Shown one piece after another: positions 40,357 through 49,699 of a stretch of 64,000 nucleotides of DNA. Every line of letters starts with the position of its first letter. Position 1 is the stretch's first letter. The position numbers and the translations under genes are program-made. The stretch is taken from positions 1 to 64,000 of the forward strand of contig JBEDUI010000154.1 of the NCBI GenBank assembly GCA_040414495.1, in the 5' to 3' direction. This stretch comes from DATAVB01 sp040414495 (lineage in GTDB: Bacteria; Actinomycetota; Actinomycetes; Mycobacteriales; QHCD01). The notes beneath the pieces are model-generated. The model saw nothing but the letters and a program-made list of their open reading frames with translations. It had not been told where the DNA came from and did not search any database.

Positions 40357-41457
40357 TCAGCGCACGTGTGAGGGCACCATCGGCGGGCGAACCAGGCGCA
40401 TGGTCGAAGTACGGCCGCGCACGTCCACGGTGACCTCGGCGTCGGCGGCCAGACCGCTCGCCGTGTCGATCAACGCCAGCCCGATGCCGCGGCGCAGCGT
40501 TGGCGAGAACGTCCCGCTGGTGACCTCGCCGATGGCGGTGCCTTCATGGAGCACGGTCATGCCGGGGCGCGGGATGCCCCGGTCGGTCGAGACCAGGCCA
40601 TACAGGAGCCGGGGCGCGCCGGCCTCTCGTTCGGCCGTGAGCACCGAGCGGCCCCAGAATTCGTCCTTCTTCCACCCGACCGCCCAGCCGGCGCGGGCCT
40701 GCACCGGGGTGATCGACAGCGACAGCTCGTGTCCGTGCAGCGGGTAGCCCATCTCGGTCCGCAGCGTGTCCCGGGCGCCAAGCCCACACGGCCGCAGCTC
40801 GAACTCGGCCCCGGCCGCCAGCAGCTTGTCCCAGACGGCGCCGGCCTCGTCCCACCTCGGCAGCAACTCGTACCCGTGCTCGCCGGTGTAACCGGTGCGG
40901 CACACGATCAGCTCATGACCGTCCAATGTGGACAACGTAAAGCTCATGTAGTCGTGATCGGTCGGCAGGCCCAGCGAACCCAGCAGCTGCGCCGATTGCG
41001 GGCCTTGCACGGCCAGCACGGCGTAATCCCGATGTGCGTTCTGCACGGTGATCTGCGGCGGTGCGGCCTGGCTCAGGCGACGCACGACCTCGGCATTGTT
41101 GGCGGCGTTCGGGACGAGGAGTACGTCGTCCTCGGCGCGAATGTAGGCGATGAGGTCGTCGACGACGCCGCCCGACGGGTCGTCGCAGCACAGCGTGTAC
41201 TGCGCCTGGCCCGGGCCGATCCGGCGCAGGTCATTGGCCAACGTGGAGTTGAGGAACTCGACCGCGCCGGGCCCGCGTACCGTCGCCTTGCCCAGGTGCG
41301 AAACGTCGAAAAGCCCGACCGCCTTACGGACCGCGGTGTGCTCGGCGATGACGCCGCCACCGGCATACTCAATCGGCATATCCCAGCCGGAGAAGTCGGC
41401 GAGCTTCGCGCCGAGGGCCACGTGCCGGTCATGCAACGGAGATCGAGTCAAGGCCAT
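40357..41457 (-). CDS. gcvT: Aminomethyltransferase (glycine cleavage system T protein)
   Basis: A 366-residue T protein that transfers the methylene group from the lipoyl arm of GcvH to tetrahydrofolate and frees ammonia. The sequence LHDRHVALGAKLADFSGWDMPIEY, FDVSHLGKATVRG, CRTGYTGEHGYELL, GLGARDTLRTEMGYPLHGHEL and GEVTSGTFSPTL is typical. ATG 41457 starts right before the conserved block; the longer upstream frame is repeat-derived. No gcvH or gcvP is in the window, but LipB (lipoate attachment) is. Confidence 0.93.
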   Translation of the reverse strand: MALTRSPLHDRHVALGAKLADFSGWDMPIEYAGGGVIAEHTAVRKAVGLFDVSHLGKATVRGPGAVEFLNSTLANDLRRIGPGQAQYTLCCDDPSGGVVDDLIAYIRAEDDVLLVPNAANNAEVVRRLSQAAPPQITVQNAHRDYAVLAVQGPQSAQLLGSLGLPTDHDYMSFTLSTLDGHELIVCRTGYTGEHGYELLPRWDEAGAVWDKLLAAGAEFELRPCGLGARDTLRTEMGYPLHGHELSLSITPVQARAGWAVGWKKDEFWGRSVLTAEREAGAPRLLYGLVSTDRGIPRPGMTVLHEGTAIGEVTSGTFSPTLRRGIGLALIDTASGLAADAEVTVDVRGRTSTMRLVRPPMVPSHVR

Positions 41458-41758
41458 GATCCAAACGCTACCGGTAGCCCTTTGCGACCAGCGAGCCCCT
41501 CTGGACCGCGCCCGAGCTCGCCGCAACCCGACCGACCAACATCGGCGATGGCCGCTATAGGCCCGCACCCGAAAGACCCAACCTCACCGCCACCCGACTG
41601 ACCAACATCGGCGGGAGCCATTGTCCGCACCACCAAGCGAGCCGAGCCACAACGCCGCAACCTGACAGACCAACACCGGCGCGAGCCGCTATGGGACTCG
41701 GACCGCAAGCCGAATAGCATCGCCCTCGCAGCACGTCCCCCCACAGATCGGAGCCGTC
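41458..41758. repeat. Three degenerate direct repeats between gcvT and pepA
   Basis: Copies at about 41518, 41588 and 41649 share (C)CGC(C/A)ACC-(C/T)GAC-(C/T/A)GACCAACA(T/C)CGGCG and then GAGCC or GGCCGC with TAT. They are about 37 bases each and 60-70 bases apart. The rest of this 300-base spacer shows no gene and must hold the promoters of gcvT and pepA. Confidence 0.6.
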
Positions 41759-43273
41759 GTGGCAACGCTCACTCTGACTGACAAGGCAGCCGACTCCCTA
41801 CGGGTCGACGCGATCGTCGTCGGCGTGGCCAAGGGACCGCACGGCCTGGCCTTGCCGGCCGGCACCGGCGCGGTCGACTCGGCCCTGGGCGGTCGGCTGG
41901 GCGAGGCGTTGACCGCCCTCGGGGCGACCGGCGCGGAGGGCGAGGTCACCACGCTGGCCACGCTCGGCGAAATGTCCACACCGGTCGTGGCCGCCGCCGG
42001 CCTCGGCCCCGTGCCCGCGGACGGGCACTACCCACTCGACGCGGTACGGCAGGCCGCCGGGGCAGCGAGCCGGGCCCTGGCCGGGCGAACCACGGTCGCT
42101 TCCACGCTGGCGCTGGTGGCGGGGCGTTCCACACCCGAACTGGTTACCGCGGTCGCCGAGGGGTCGTTGCTCGGTGCGTACGAGTTCACCGAATTCCGCA
42201 CGCTCGATGAGGACCGGCGCGCCCTACCCGCCTCGTTCCAACTGGTTGTCACCTCGGCCAAGGACAAGGAGAGCCAGCGCGCGGCCAAGGACGCCGGCGC
42301 GGTAGCCGAGGCCGTGACGCTGGCCCGGGACCTGGTCAACACGCCGGCCGGCGACCTACCCCCGGCCGAGCTCGCCAGTCGGGCCCAGGCCGCTGGACGT
42401 AAGGCCGGGCTGGACGTCGAGGTTCTGGACGAGAAGGCGCTGGCGAAAGCCGGCTACGGCGGCATACTCGGCGTCGGCGGGGGCTCGGCCCGGCCGCCGC
42501 GACTGGTCCGGTTGCACTACAAGCCCGGCCGCGCGAAGTCGCGCATTGCCCTCGTAGGCAAGGGAATTACGTTCGACTCCGGCGGTATCTCGATCAAGCC
42601 GGCCGACCACATGCACGAGATGAAGGGTGACATGGGCGGCGCCGCCGCGGTGATCGCGACCGTATGTGCCGCCGCCGCGCTGGAACTGCCGCTCGAGATC
42701 ATCGCGACCGTACCGATGGCCGAGAATCTGGTGTCCGGCTCGTCGTACCGCCCCGGTGACGTACTCACCCAGTACGGCGGCAAGCGGGTCGAGGTGCTCA
42801 ACACGGACGCCGAGGGCCGACTCGTTCTGGCCGACGCGATCGTGCGGGCCTGCGAGGATCAGCCGGCGTACCTGCTGGAGACCTCGACGCTGACCGGGGC
42901 GCAGCGTATTTCGCTCGGCACCCGTACCGCCGGCGTGATGGGTAGCGACGAATTGCGTGACCGGGTCGCCGCCGCCGGGCGCGGGGTCGGCGAGCAGGCG
43001 TGGGCGATGCCGTTGCCGACCGAGTTGCGGTCGGGCCTGGATTCGACGGTGGCGGATCTGGCCAACGTCGCTGGCGACCGGTTCGGCGGCATGCTCGTCG
43101 CCGGGCATTTCCTGGCCGAATTCGTGGCGAAAAACGTGCAGTGGGCGCATATCGACGTGGCCGGTCCGGCGTACAACGTCCAAAAGGCGTGGGGGTACAC
43201 ACCGGTCGGCGGCACAGGCGTTCCGGTGCGCACGTTGTTGGCGACGCTGCGCGATATCGCCGAAAACGGATAA
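41759..43273 (+). CDS. pepA: Leucyl aminopeptidase (M17)
   Basis: A 504-residue M17 metallopeptidase that removes N-terminal residues. The two-zinc site and catalytic residues lie in GKGITFDSGGISIKP, MKGDMGGAAAVIA, VPMAENLVSG and the signature NTDAEGRLVLADA. The N-terminal domain (about residues 1-165) is the usual variable lid. The start is GTG 41759 with only a weak ribosome-binding site. In M. tuberculosis the equivalent gene (pepB, Rv2213) lies in the same order relative to gcvT and dlaT. Confidence 0.94.
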   Translation: MATLTLTDKAADSLRVDAIVVGVAKGPHGLALPAGTGAVDSALGGRLGEALTALGATGAEGEVTTLATLGEMSTPVVAAAGLGPVPADGHYPLDAVRQAAGAASRALAGRTTVASTLALVAGRSTPELVTAVAEGSLLGAYEFTEFRTLDEDRRALPASFQLVVTSAKDKESQRAAKDAGAVAEAVTLARDLVNTPAGDLPPAELASRAQAAGRKAGLDVEVLDEKALAKAGYGGILGVGGGSARPPRLVRLHYKPGRAKSRIALVGKGITFDSGGISIKPADHMHEMKGDMGGAAAVIATVCAAAALELPLEIIATVPMAENLVSGSSYRPGDVLTQYGGKRVEVLNTDAEGRLVLADAIVRACEDQPAYLLETSTLTGAQRISLGTRTAGVMGSDELRDRVAAAGRGVGEQAWAMPLPTELRSGLDSTVADLANVAGDRFGGMLVAGHFLAEFVAKNVQWAHIDVAGPAYNVQKAWGYTPVGGTGVPVRTLLATLRDIAENG

Positions 43274-43776
43274 GCACCCCGTTCCGGCGCAGGCACCCTG
43301 ACCCGGACGAGACCATCGCGTCGGCGGGGCAGTCGTCCGGGATTCGGACGAGACCATCCCATCGGCGCGCGACCATCCGACGTCCAGACGAGACCATCGC
43401 GCCAGTACGCGGCCACCCAGTACCACCCTGCTCCCGCACGACCGCCCGAACACCAGACGAGACCATTTCGCAGACCGCATGGAATTCGGACATTGCGGCA
43501 GAGAATTACCCAGGTGTCCACAGTGGACAATCGCGCATGGGCCTACCGAACAACAATCCGACATGCCGATGATTGCCGGCCAATCGAGCGATGTGTCGAA
43601 TACGGACCGCAACGCACCGTATTCAGTAAGTATCTGCTACTAGCAGCGCGATAAGCGCTCGTACGGCGCGTCTGCATGGTCTAGGGCCGAATTGCCCGTT
43701 CAATTGGAGCGCGGTGTCGGGGGGCTCTACGCTGTCCCGGCCTGCGCTGTCGGTTGACACCAATAACGAGAGAACC
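43274..43776. repeat. Intergenic region with four GACGAGACCAT repeats
   Basis: GACGAGACCAT occurs at 43306, 43347, 43387 and 43456, separated by 41, 40 and 69 bases, each preceded by CCxGA-type sequence and followed by CGCG, CCCA or TTCG. A separate 8-bp hairpin (GAATACGG/CCGTATTC) is at 43598-43624. No coding pattern is seen in these 500 bases, which must include the promoter of the acyltransferase. Confidence 0.65.
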
Positions 43777-45702
43777 ATGAGCATCGACACCGAACTCCGA
43801 GCGCGCGGACCGTTGCGGCGGCCGCGGCGGTATGCGCCCGGGATCGACGGTGTCCGGGCCTTGGCGGTGCTTTCCGTTTTTGGCTATCACGCGGGGATTC
43901 CCTTGCTGGGCGGCGGTTTTCTCGGCGTCGACGTCTTTTTCGTCATCAGCGGATTTCTCATTACCGACCTGCTCGCCCACGAACAGCGGCGAACCGGCTC
44001 TATCGATCTGCGCGCATTCTGGGTTCGTCGCGCTCGCCGGTTGTTGCCCGCGCTGGCGGTCATGCTGGTCACGGTGACCGCGGCCGCTGTGTTAATCGAC
44101 CGCAGCCAGCTGGCCGGGTTGCGCGGCGATCTGCTGGCGGCGGCGACCTACACGAGCAACTGGCATCAAATCAGCGCGCACACCTCGTACGTCGCCCAAT
44201 TCGGGCCTCAACCGATCCTCGTCCATTTGTGGTCCCTGGCGGTCGAAGAACAGTTTTATGTGCTCTGGCCGCTGCTGTTGTTGCTTCTGGTGCGGACGGT
44301 GCGGCTGTTCGGTCGGCGGGCCGCGATCGTGCTGGCCGGCGCACTCGTCAGCACGATCGCGATGGCCGTCGCGTACCAGCCCGGTGGTGATCCGTCGCGG
44401 CTCTACTACGGCACCGATACGCATGCGGCCGGACTGCTGATCGGGGCGGCGTTGGCGCTCTGGCTCGGGCAGCGGGGCTGGAACGGCGGCGAGCGGCGCG
44501 ACGCGGTCGGGGCCGGCGCTCTGGTCGCGCTGGCCGTGATCCTTCCGCTGGCCAGCGACTCGGGCGGGTTCGTGTACCGCGGCGGTTTCCTGCTCGTGGC
44601 GTTTCTGGCCGCCGGAGTGGTCGCGGCGGCAGCGAGCGATGGCCGGGTTGCCCGGCGGCTCGCGGTCGGTCCACTGCGGTACGTCGGCACCCGGTCGTAC
44701 GCGATCTACCTCTGGCATTGGCCGGTGCTGTGCCTGCTGCACACGCATCGCGGTCAGTACCTCCGGGTGCTCACCGCTCTGGTGGTCACCTTGGGTCTGG
44801 CCGAACTGTCCTGGCGACTGGTCGAAGATCCGGTCCGTCGACATGGGCTGTGGAATGCGGTACGGGAAGCCGCCGAGGCGTTGCGACCCCGCTCGGCCCC
44901 GATGCCGCGCCTGGTCGCCGGGGGTGGTGCGATCGCGGTAGCTCTCGTCGCCTGCATCGGGGTGGCGTTGCCGGCGCCGCGGGACGGGGCCCAGGCGCAG
45001 ATCGAGGCCGGTGAGCGCGCGGCCGCCGCGGCCCCGAAACTGCCGACCGCAGGGACCGGAGCCCACGGTTCAACGGCGGGCGGTTCGAGTTCGCGCGGAT
45101 CGGCTGGTGGCTCGAGCACACACGGGCCAGCGGGCGGCCCGACGTCTCGGGAATCGAACCGATCGTCAGGCGGCTCGGCCAAGCAGGCCCGGTCGACTGA
45201 CCCGGCGCGGACGGCTACGCACGGACCCGGGGCGGGCGTCACCGCCGTCGGCGACTCGGTCATGCTCGCGGCCGCCGCACAGTTGCGGGCCCAGCTGCCA
45301 TACATCCAAATCAGTGCGAAGGTCGGCCGCCAGATGAGTTCAGCCGAGCGGGTCGTCGCGAGCCTGCGGGCCAGCCACCAACTGGGCAGCGTCGTGGTAG
45401 TTGACCTGGGTACCAACGGCGAGTTCACCGAGGCCACGCTCGGCGAGCTCATGAGCACAATCGGTCCGGCTCGCAAGGTCGTCCTGCTGACGGTTTTCGC
45501 GCCGCGCAGTTGGCAGGGTTCGGTCAACGCGGCCGTACGCAGCGCCCCGAGCCGATGGCCCAACGTCACGGTCGTCGACTGGTACACGGCCATCTCGCGG
45601 CAACAGCAGCTGCTCTGGCCCGATCACGTACATCCGCGTCCGGCCGGGGCGCAGCTGTACGCCAAGCTCGTGACCGCGGCGCTGCCGGCATCAGTGCGCT
45701 GA
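43777..45702 (+). CDS. Membrane acyltransferase (OafA family) with C-terminal SGNH domain
   Basis: A 641-residue protein. The N-terminal acyltransferase-3 domain has about ten helices and begins YAPGIDGVRALAVLSVFGYHAGIPLLGGGFLGVDVFFVISGFLITDLL, with RRARRLLPAL and HLWSLAVEEQFYVLWPLLLLLL. A Ser/Gly/Thr linker (about residues 405-480) leads to an outside SGNH-hydrolase-like domain with VGDSVM, DLGTNGEF and WPDHVHP. Such proteins O-acetylate cell-envelope polysaccharides. ATG 43777 follows GAGAGAA; an in-frame GTG-led extension from 43714 has no such site. Confidence 0.9.
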   Translation: MSIDTELRARGPLRRPRRYAPGIDGVRALAVLSVFGYHAGIPLLGGGFLGVDVFFVISGFLITDLLAHEQRRTGSIDLRAFWVRRARRLLPALAVMLVTVTAAAVLIDRSQLAGLRGDLLAAATYTSNWHQISAHTSYVAQFGPQPILVHLWSLAVEEQFYVLWPLLLLLLVRTVRLFGRRAAIVLAGALVSTIAMAVAYQPGGDPSRLYYGTDTHAAGLLIGAALALWLGQRGWNGGERRDAVGAGALVALAVILPLASDSGGFVYRGGFLLVAFLAAGVVAAAASDGRVARRLAVGPLRYVGTRSYAIYLWHWPVLCLLHTHRGQYLRVLTALVVTLGLAELSWRLVEDPVRRHGLWNAVREAAEALRPRSAPMPRLVAGGGAIAVALVACIGVALPAPRDGAQAQIEAGERAAAAAPKLPTAGTGAHGSTAGGSSSRGSAGGSSTHGPAGGPTSRESNRSSGGSAKQARSTDPARTATHGPGAGVTAVGDSVMLAAAAQLRAQLPYIQISAKVGRQMSSAERVVASLRASHQLGSVVVVDLGTNGEFTEATLGELMSTIGPARKVVLLTVFAPRSWQGSVNAAVRSAPSRWPNVTVVDWYTAISRQQQLLWPDHVHPRPAGAQLYAKLVTAALPASVR

Positions 45703-45712
45703 TCTGCACAGC

Positions 45713-45885
45713 AGCGCCACCGACGCAAGCGCGTAAACCGAACGCCAGCGACATACTCGCCTGCGTAAACCAAACGCCAGCGACATAATCGCCGGATCAA
45801 CCCGGACGTAGCGACATGCTCGCCGGATCAACCCGGACGTAGCGACGCGCTCGCCGGATCACGCCTGGAGCAGCGATCTGGTCGC
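45713..45885. repeat. 31-base tandem repeat array, about six copies
   Basis: Copies of AGCGACATGCTCGCC-GGATCAACCCGGACGT-type units start at 45713 (34 bases, degenerate), 45747 (32), 45779 (31), 45810 (31), 45841 (31) and 45872 (partial). The two central copies differ at only one or two positions. There are no unique spacers. Confidence 0.82.
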
Positions 45886-45990
45886 AAGACCAACCGGACC
45901 CAGCGGTCAACCCGGGCGAAACGCCCAGCCCTCGGGCAAGCTCGCCCACCAGATCATCTAGCGGGACACAAGCTCACCGACGGGACAAGC

Positions 45991-46344
45991 TCACCCGGTC
46001 GGGCGCTCGCGGCGCGGTACACCGGTATCCCCGGCGGCCTTGCGCTGCGCGGTCCACTCCCGCATCCGCTTGGGATATCCGGTCGCCGTGACGTCATAAA
46101 CCGGAATACCAAGCTTGTTCGCGACATCCCGGGCTGCCTTTGGCCCCCCGACGCGCCGTCGCGTCCATTCCCCACTTGTCGCGACCAGTACGACGGTCGT
46201 TTCGGTCAATGTGGTCTGCGGCTCGACATAGGCCTCAACGCCTATCCGGCTGGTAGCGAACTGGCGCAGATGCGCCAGGTCGGCAGACTCGACGCGCCGC
46301 AGGCTGCCATGTCGTCGAAGCCCGCGACGTTTCAGAACTCTCAT
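45991..46344 (-). CDS. Conserved actinobacterial hypothetical protein
   Basis: A 117-residue basic protein: MRVLKRRGLRRHGSLRRVESADLAHL, then IGVEAYVEPQTTLTETTVVLVATSGEWTRRRVGGPKAARDVANKLGIPVYDVTATGYPKRMREW. ATG 46344 directly follows GGGGGAAGG. The same kind of protein lies next to lpdA/sucB in other actinomycetes (recollection), and some databases label it an oxidoreductase without evidence. No membrane segment or known motif is visible. A much longer frame reading on upstream is antisense to lpdA and sucB and is not real. Confidence 0.82.
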   Translation of the reverse strand: MRVLKRRGLRRHGSLRRVESADLAHLRQFATSRIGVEAYVEPQTTLTETTVVLVATSGEWTRRRVGGPKAARDVANKLGIPVYDVTATGYPKRMREWTAQRKAAGDTGVPRRERPTG

Positions 46345-46611
46345 ACCTTCCCCCGTTGTCAGCGGCCGTCCTTCCCGCGTTGTCAGCGGCCGTCCCGACA
46401 GCGTCTCGCGATCACCCGACAATCGGAAGCCTCCGTCCGACTCCCATAGGGTGCACCGTCGAGCCGCTCGGCGCACACCTTCATGATCACCTAACCCGCG
46501 TCGCGCCGGAAGCCGGCGGAGTGACAGGATGGCAACAGTCCCCCGGTTGTAATTCGGCTGACGGGGCCGGACAACGGTGTCCCGTGAATGGCCAAACGCG
46601 AGGAGAACTCT
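46345..46611. other. Divergent intergenic region before lpdA
   Basis: Contains two copies of CGTTGTCAGCGGCCGTCC (about 46354 and 46378, 24 bases apart), the likely promoter region of both flanking genes. Nothing else is recognised. Confidence 0.45.
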
Positions 46612-47988
46612 GTGACCCAGACTGCCGACCTCGTCATTCTCGGTGGCGGAAGCGGCGGGTACGCCGCAGCCTTCCGTGCCGCCGATCTTGGCAAATCCGT
46701 CGTATTGATCGAAAAAGACAAGCTCGGCGGAACCTGCCTGCACCGGGGTTGCATTCCCACCAAGGCGCTGTTGCATGCGGCCGAAATCGCCGACAATTCG
46801 CGCGAGAGCGAACAGTTCGGCGTCCGAACCAGCTTCGAGGGCATCGACATCGCGGGCGTCCACAAGTACAAGGACGGCGTGGTCAACCGCCTCTACAAGG
46901 GCGTCCAGTTCATCGCCAAGGGCCGCAAGATCACCGTCGTCGAGGGAGAAGGCAAGCTCGTCTCGCCCACCGCGGTCGCGGTGAACGGCGAGACCTACGA
47001 GGGCGGCAACGTCATCCTGGCCACTGGCTCGATCCCCAAATCGCTGCCCGGCCTGCAGATCGACGGCAACCGGGTCATCTCCTCCGACCACGCCCTGACC
47101 CTGGACCGGGTCCCTGAGTCCGTGGTGATCCTCGGTGGCGGAGTGATCGGAGTTGAGTTCGCCAGTGTCTGGCGCTCCTTCGGTGCCGAGGTCACCATCG
47201 TCGAGGCCCTGCCGCACCTGCTCCCGCTGGAGGACGAGTCTTCTTCGAAGTTGCTGGAGCGGCAGTTCCGCCGGCGGGGCATCAAGTACGAGCTTGGCGC
47301 GCGGTTCGCCGGCGTGCAGTACACCGACTCGGGCGTGCAGGTGTCGCTGGAGAACGGCAAGCAGCTGGACGCCGAACTGCTGCTCGTCGCGGTCGGACGC
47401 GGCCCGGTCTCGACCGGACTCGGATACGAGGACGTCGGCGTGACGCTGGACCGCGGCTGGGTGGTCGTCGATGAGTACTGCCAGACCAACGTGCCGACGA
47501 TCTCGGCGGTCGGCGACCTGATCGCCACGCCGCAGCTGGCCCATGTCGGCTTCGCCGAGGGCATCCTGGTCGCCGAGCGGTTGGCCGGACTGCCGGTAGC
47601 GCCGATCAACTACCCCGGCGTCCCCCGCATCACGTACTCCGAGCCCGAGGTGGGTTCGGTCGGCTTGACCGAAGCGCAAGCGGTCGAGCAGTACGGTCAG
47701 GACAAGATTGTCACCCTGACTTACGATCTGGCTGGAAACGGCAAGAGCCAGATCCTCAAGACCCAGGGCGCGGCCAAGCTGGTCGCAGAGAAGGACGGTC
47801 CCGTGCTGGGCGTACACATGGTCGGCAGCCGCGTCGGCGAGCTGATGGCCGAAGCACAACTCATCACCAACTGGGAGGCCTTGCCCATCGAGGTCGCCCA
47901 GCTGATCCACCCGCACCCCACCCAGTCCGAGGCGCTCGGCGAGGCTCACCTGGCACTTGCCGGCAAGCCACTGCACGTGCACGGCTGA
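46612..47988 (+). CDS. lpdA: Dihydrolipoyl dehydrogenase (E3)
   Basis: A 458-residue FAD disulfide oxidoreductase that reoxidises dihydrolipoyl groups with NAD+. It shows LVILGGGSGGYAAAFRAADLG (FAD), the redox pair in GGTCLHRGCIPTKALLH, VVILGGGVIGVEFASVWRSFG (NAD), ISAVGDLIATPQLAHVGFAEG and the catalytic His-Glu region LIHPHPTQSEALGEAH. GTG 46612 lies six bases after GAGGAG and is preferred over the ATG at 46588. It is followed after 49 bases by the E2 gene. Confidence 0.95.
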   Translation: MTQTADLVILGGGSGGYAAAFRAADLGKSVVLIEKDKLGGTCLHRGCIPTKALLHAAEIADNSRESEQFGVRTSFEGIDIAGVHKYKDGVVNRLYKGVQFIAKGRKITVVEGEGKLVSPTAVAVNGETYEGGNVILATGSIPKSLPGLQIDGNRVISSDHALTLDRVPESVVILGGGVIGVEFASVWRSFGAEVTIVEALPHLLPLEDESSSKLLERQFRRRGIKYELGARFAGVQYTDSGVQVSLENGKQLDAELLLVAVGRGPVSTGLGYEDVGVTLDRGWVVVDEYCQTNVPTISAVGDLIATPQLAHVGFAEGILVAERLAGLPVAPINYPGVPRITYSEPEVGSVGLTEAQAVEQYGQDKIVTLTYDLAGNGKSQILKTQGAAKLVAEKDGPVLGVHMVGSRVGELMAEAQLITNWEALPIEVAQLIHPHPTQSEALGEAHLALAGKPLHVHG

Positions 47989-48037
47989 GGTCCCACCCCC
48001 AGACCTACTCAAGAAATCACGAAGGAGTCGCCACACC

Positions 48038-49567
48038 ATGCCGACCTCCGTCACCATGCCCGCGCTCGGAGAGAGCGTGACTGAGGGCACCGTCACCCGG
48101 TGGCTGAAGCAGGAAGGCGAGCGCGTCGAGACTGACGAGCCGCTACTCGAAGTGTCCACCGACAAGGTGGACACCGAGATTCCGTCGCCGGCCGCGGGCG
48201 TGCTGAGCAAGATCAAGGTCGGCGAGGACGAGACGGTGGAGGTCGGCGTCGAGCTGGCCACCATCGAAGACGGCGCGCAGGCCACCGGCGGCGCCGAGGC
48301 ACCCGCGTCAGCGCCGCAACCCGAGCCCGAACCAGAGCCGGCAGCGGCTCCCGCCGCGCAGGCTGCCCCGGCTCCCGCGCAGCCCGCACCCGCCCCGCAG
48401 GCACCAGCACCACAAGCTCCGGCCGCGCAAGCACCGGCACCGCAGGCACCCGCACCGCAGGCACCTCCGCCGGTCCAGGCCCCGGCTCCGCAAGCTCCGC
48501 CGCCGCCCGCTCCCCCGGCCCCAGCGCCCGCGGCCCAGGCGCCAACTCCGCAGGCACCCGCGCCCGCGCCGAGCGCACCGGCTCCGGCAAAGACCAACTC
48601 GGTACCACCGGCGGATGCCGCCGGTGCGTACGTCACACCGCTAGTTCGCAAGCTCGCCTCCGAGCGCGGCGTCGACCTCTCGGCCGTATCGGGTAGCGGC
48701 GTAGGTGGTCGGATCCGCAAGCAGGATGTGCTCGAGGCGGCCGAAGCAACCCGTGTCAGCCAAGCGGCGACCGCACCGGCGCCCCAGGCCACGGCAGCCG
48801 CCCCGGTCAGTGGCGCACCGAAACCGACCGCGGCCGCACAGGCTCTGCGCGGCCGTACCGAGAAGCTGCCCCGCACCCGTCGGGTGATCGCGGCCCGGAT
48901 GGTGGAGTCGCTGCAGGTCTCCGCGCAGCTGACCACCGTGGTCGAGGCGGACGTGACCGCGATCGCGCGGCTCCGTCAGCGCGCCAAGGCCGACTTCGAG
49001 GCGCGCGAGGGCGTCAAGCTGTCGTTCCTGCCCTTCTTCGCCCTGGCCGCGGTTGAGGCGCTGAAGGTGCACCCGAAGCTCAACGCCTCGATCGACACGG
49101 ACGAAGGCACGATCACCTACCACGACGCCGAGCACCTCGGTATCGCGGTCGATGTCGAGCGTGGCCTGACCGTCCCGGTGATCCAGAACGCCGGCGACCT
49201 GAACATTGGCGGGCTGGCGCGCAAGATCGCTGATCTGGCCGATCGCACGCGCTCGAACAAGGTCAGCCCGGACGAGTTGGGCGGTGGCACCTTCACCATC
49301 ACCAACACCGGCAGCCGCGGCGCCCTGTTCGACACACCGATCATCAACCAGCCGCAGGTCGCGATCCTCGGCACGGGCACCGTAGTGAAGCGTCCGGTCG
49401 TCGTGGATGACCCGCAGCTTGGCGAGGTGATCTCGGTCCGCTCGATGGTCTACCTCTCGCTGACCTACGACCACCGGCTCGTCGATGGCGCCGACGCAGC
49501 CCGGTTCTTGGTCACGATCAAGGAACGCCTTGAGGGCGGGGCGTTCGAGGCCGAGCTCGGCCTGTAA
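48038..49567 (+). CDS. sucB: 2-oxoacid dehydrogenase E2, dihydrolipoamide acyltransferase (SucB/DlaT)
   Basis: A 509-residue E2. One lipoyl domain (residues 1-80, lipoyl Lys43 in EVSTDKVDTEIPSP), a Pro/Ala/Gln-rich flexible linker (about 85-195), an E3-binding domain (YVTPLVRKLASERGVDLSAVSGSGVGGRIRKQDVLEAAE, about 198-236) and the catalytic acyltransferase domain with DHRLVDGADAARFL. In mycobacteria the orthologue DlaT serves pyruvate dehydrogenase and an antioxidant system; the label SucB is historical. ATG 48038 follows GAAGGAG. The single lipoyl domain and the length of the linker vary among actinomycetes. Confidence 0.94.
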   Translation: MPTSVTMPALGESVTEGTVTRWLKQEGERVETDEPLLEVSTDKVDTEIPSPAAGVLSKIKVGEDETVEVGVELATIEDGAQATGGAEAPASAPQPEPEPEPAAAPAAQAAPAPAQPAPAPQAPAPQAPAAQAPAPQAPAPQAPPPVQAPAPQAPPPPAPPAPAPAAQAPTPQAPAPAPSAPAPAKTNSVPPADAAGAYVTPLVRKLASERGVDLSAVSGSGVGGRIRKQDVLEAAEATRVSQAATAPAPQATAAAPVSGAPKPTAAAQALRGRTEKLPRTRRVIAARMVESLQVSAQLTTVVEADVTAIARLRQRAKADFEAREGVKLSFLPFFALAAVEALKVHPKLNASIDTDEGTITYHDAEHLGIAVDVERGLTVPVIQNAGDLNIGGLARKIADLADRTRSNKVSPDELGGGTFTITNTGSRGALFDTPIINQPQVAILGTGTVVKRPVVVDDPQLGEVISVRSMVYLSLTYDHRLVDGADAARFLVTIKERLEGGAFEAELGL

Positions 49568-49580
49568 CGCTTCACTGTCA

Positions 49581-49619
49581 GCAAGGCCCCGTCTGGTCCC
49601 GTACCAGGCGGGGCCTTGC
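49581..49619 (+). terminator. Terminator after sucB
   Basis: GCAAGGCCCCGTCTGGT (49581-49597) pairs with 49603-49619 at all 17 positions (one G-T pair), with a 5-base loop. Confidence 0.88.
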
Positions 49620-49699
49620 TGCATGATCGGCGGGCTCCCGATCGTCCGGCGGACGAGGTAGCCGCGTTTGTGCGGGATAAGGTCGGGCACGATGTGCGC

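Noticed and set aside
41458..41600. Glycine riboswitch upstream of gcvT
   Set aside because: I looked for the conserved glycine aptamer blocks on the minus strand and found only degenerate direct repeats.
45713..45885. Possible CRISPR array
   Set aside because: The 31-base units follow one another without unique spacers and no cas gene is present; the same holds for the arrays at 17526 and 55881.
46354..46400. Duplicate CGTTGTCAGCGGCCGTCC as a regulatory operator
   Set aside because: Only two copies, 24 bases apart, with no palindrome; it is as likely a slippage duplication, so I record it only as part of the spacer.
45991..48936. A 981-codon open frame on the minus strand
   Set aside because: Most of it is antisense to lpdA and the Pro/Ala-rich part of sucB and translates to low-complexity Gly/Ala; only its last 117 codons (ATG 46344) make a plausible protein.
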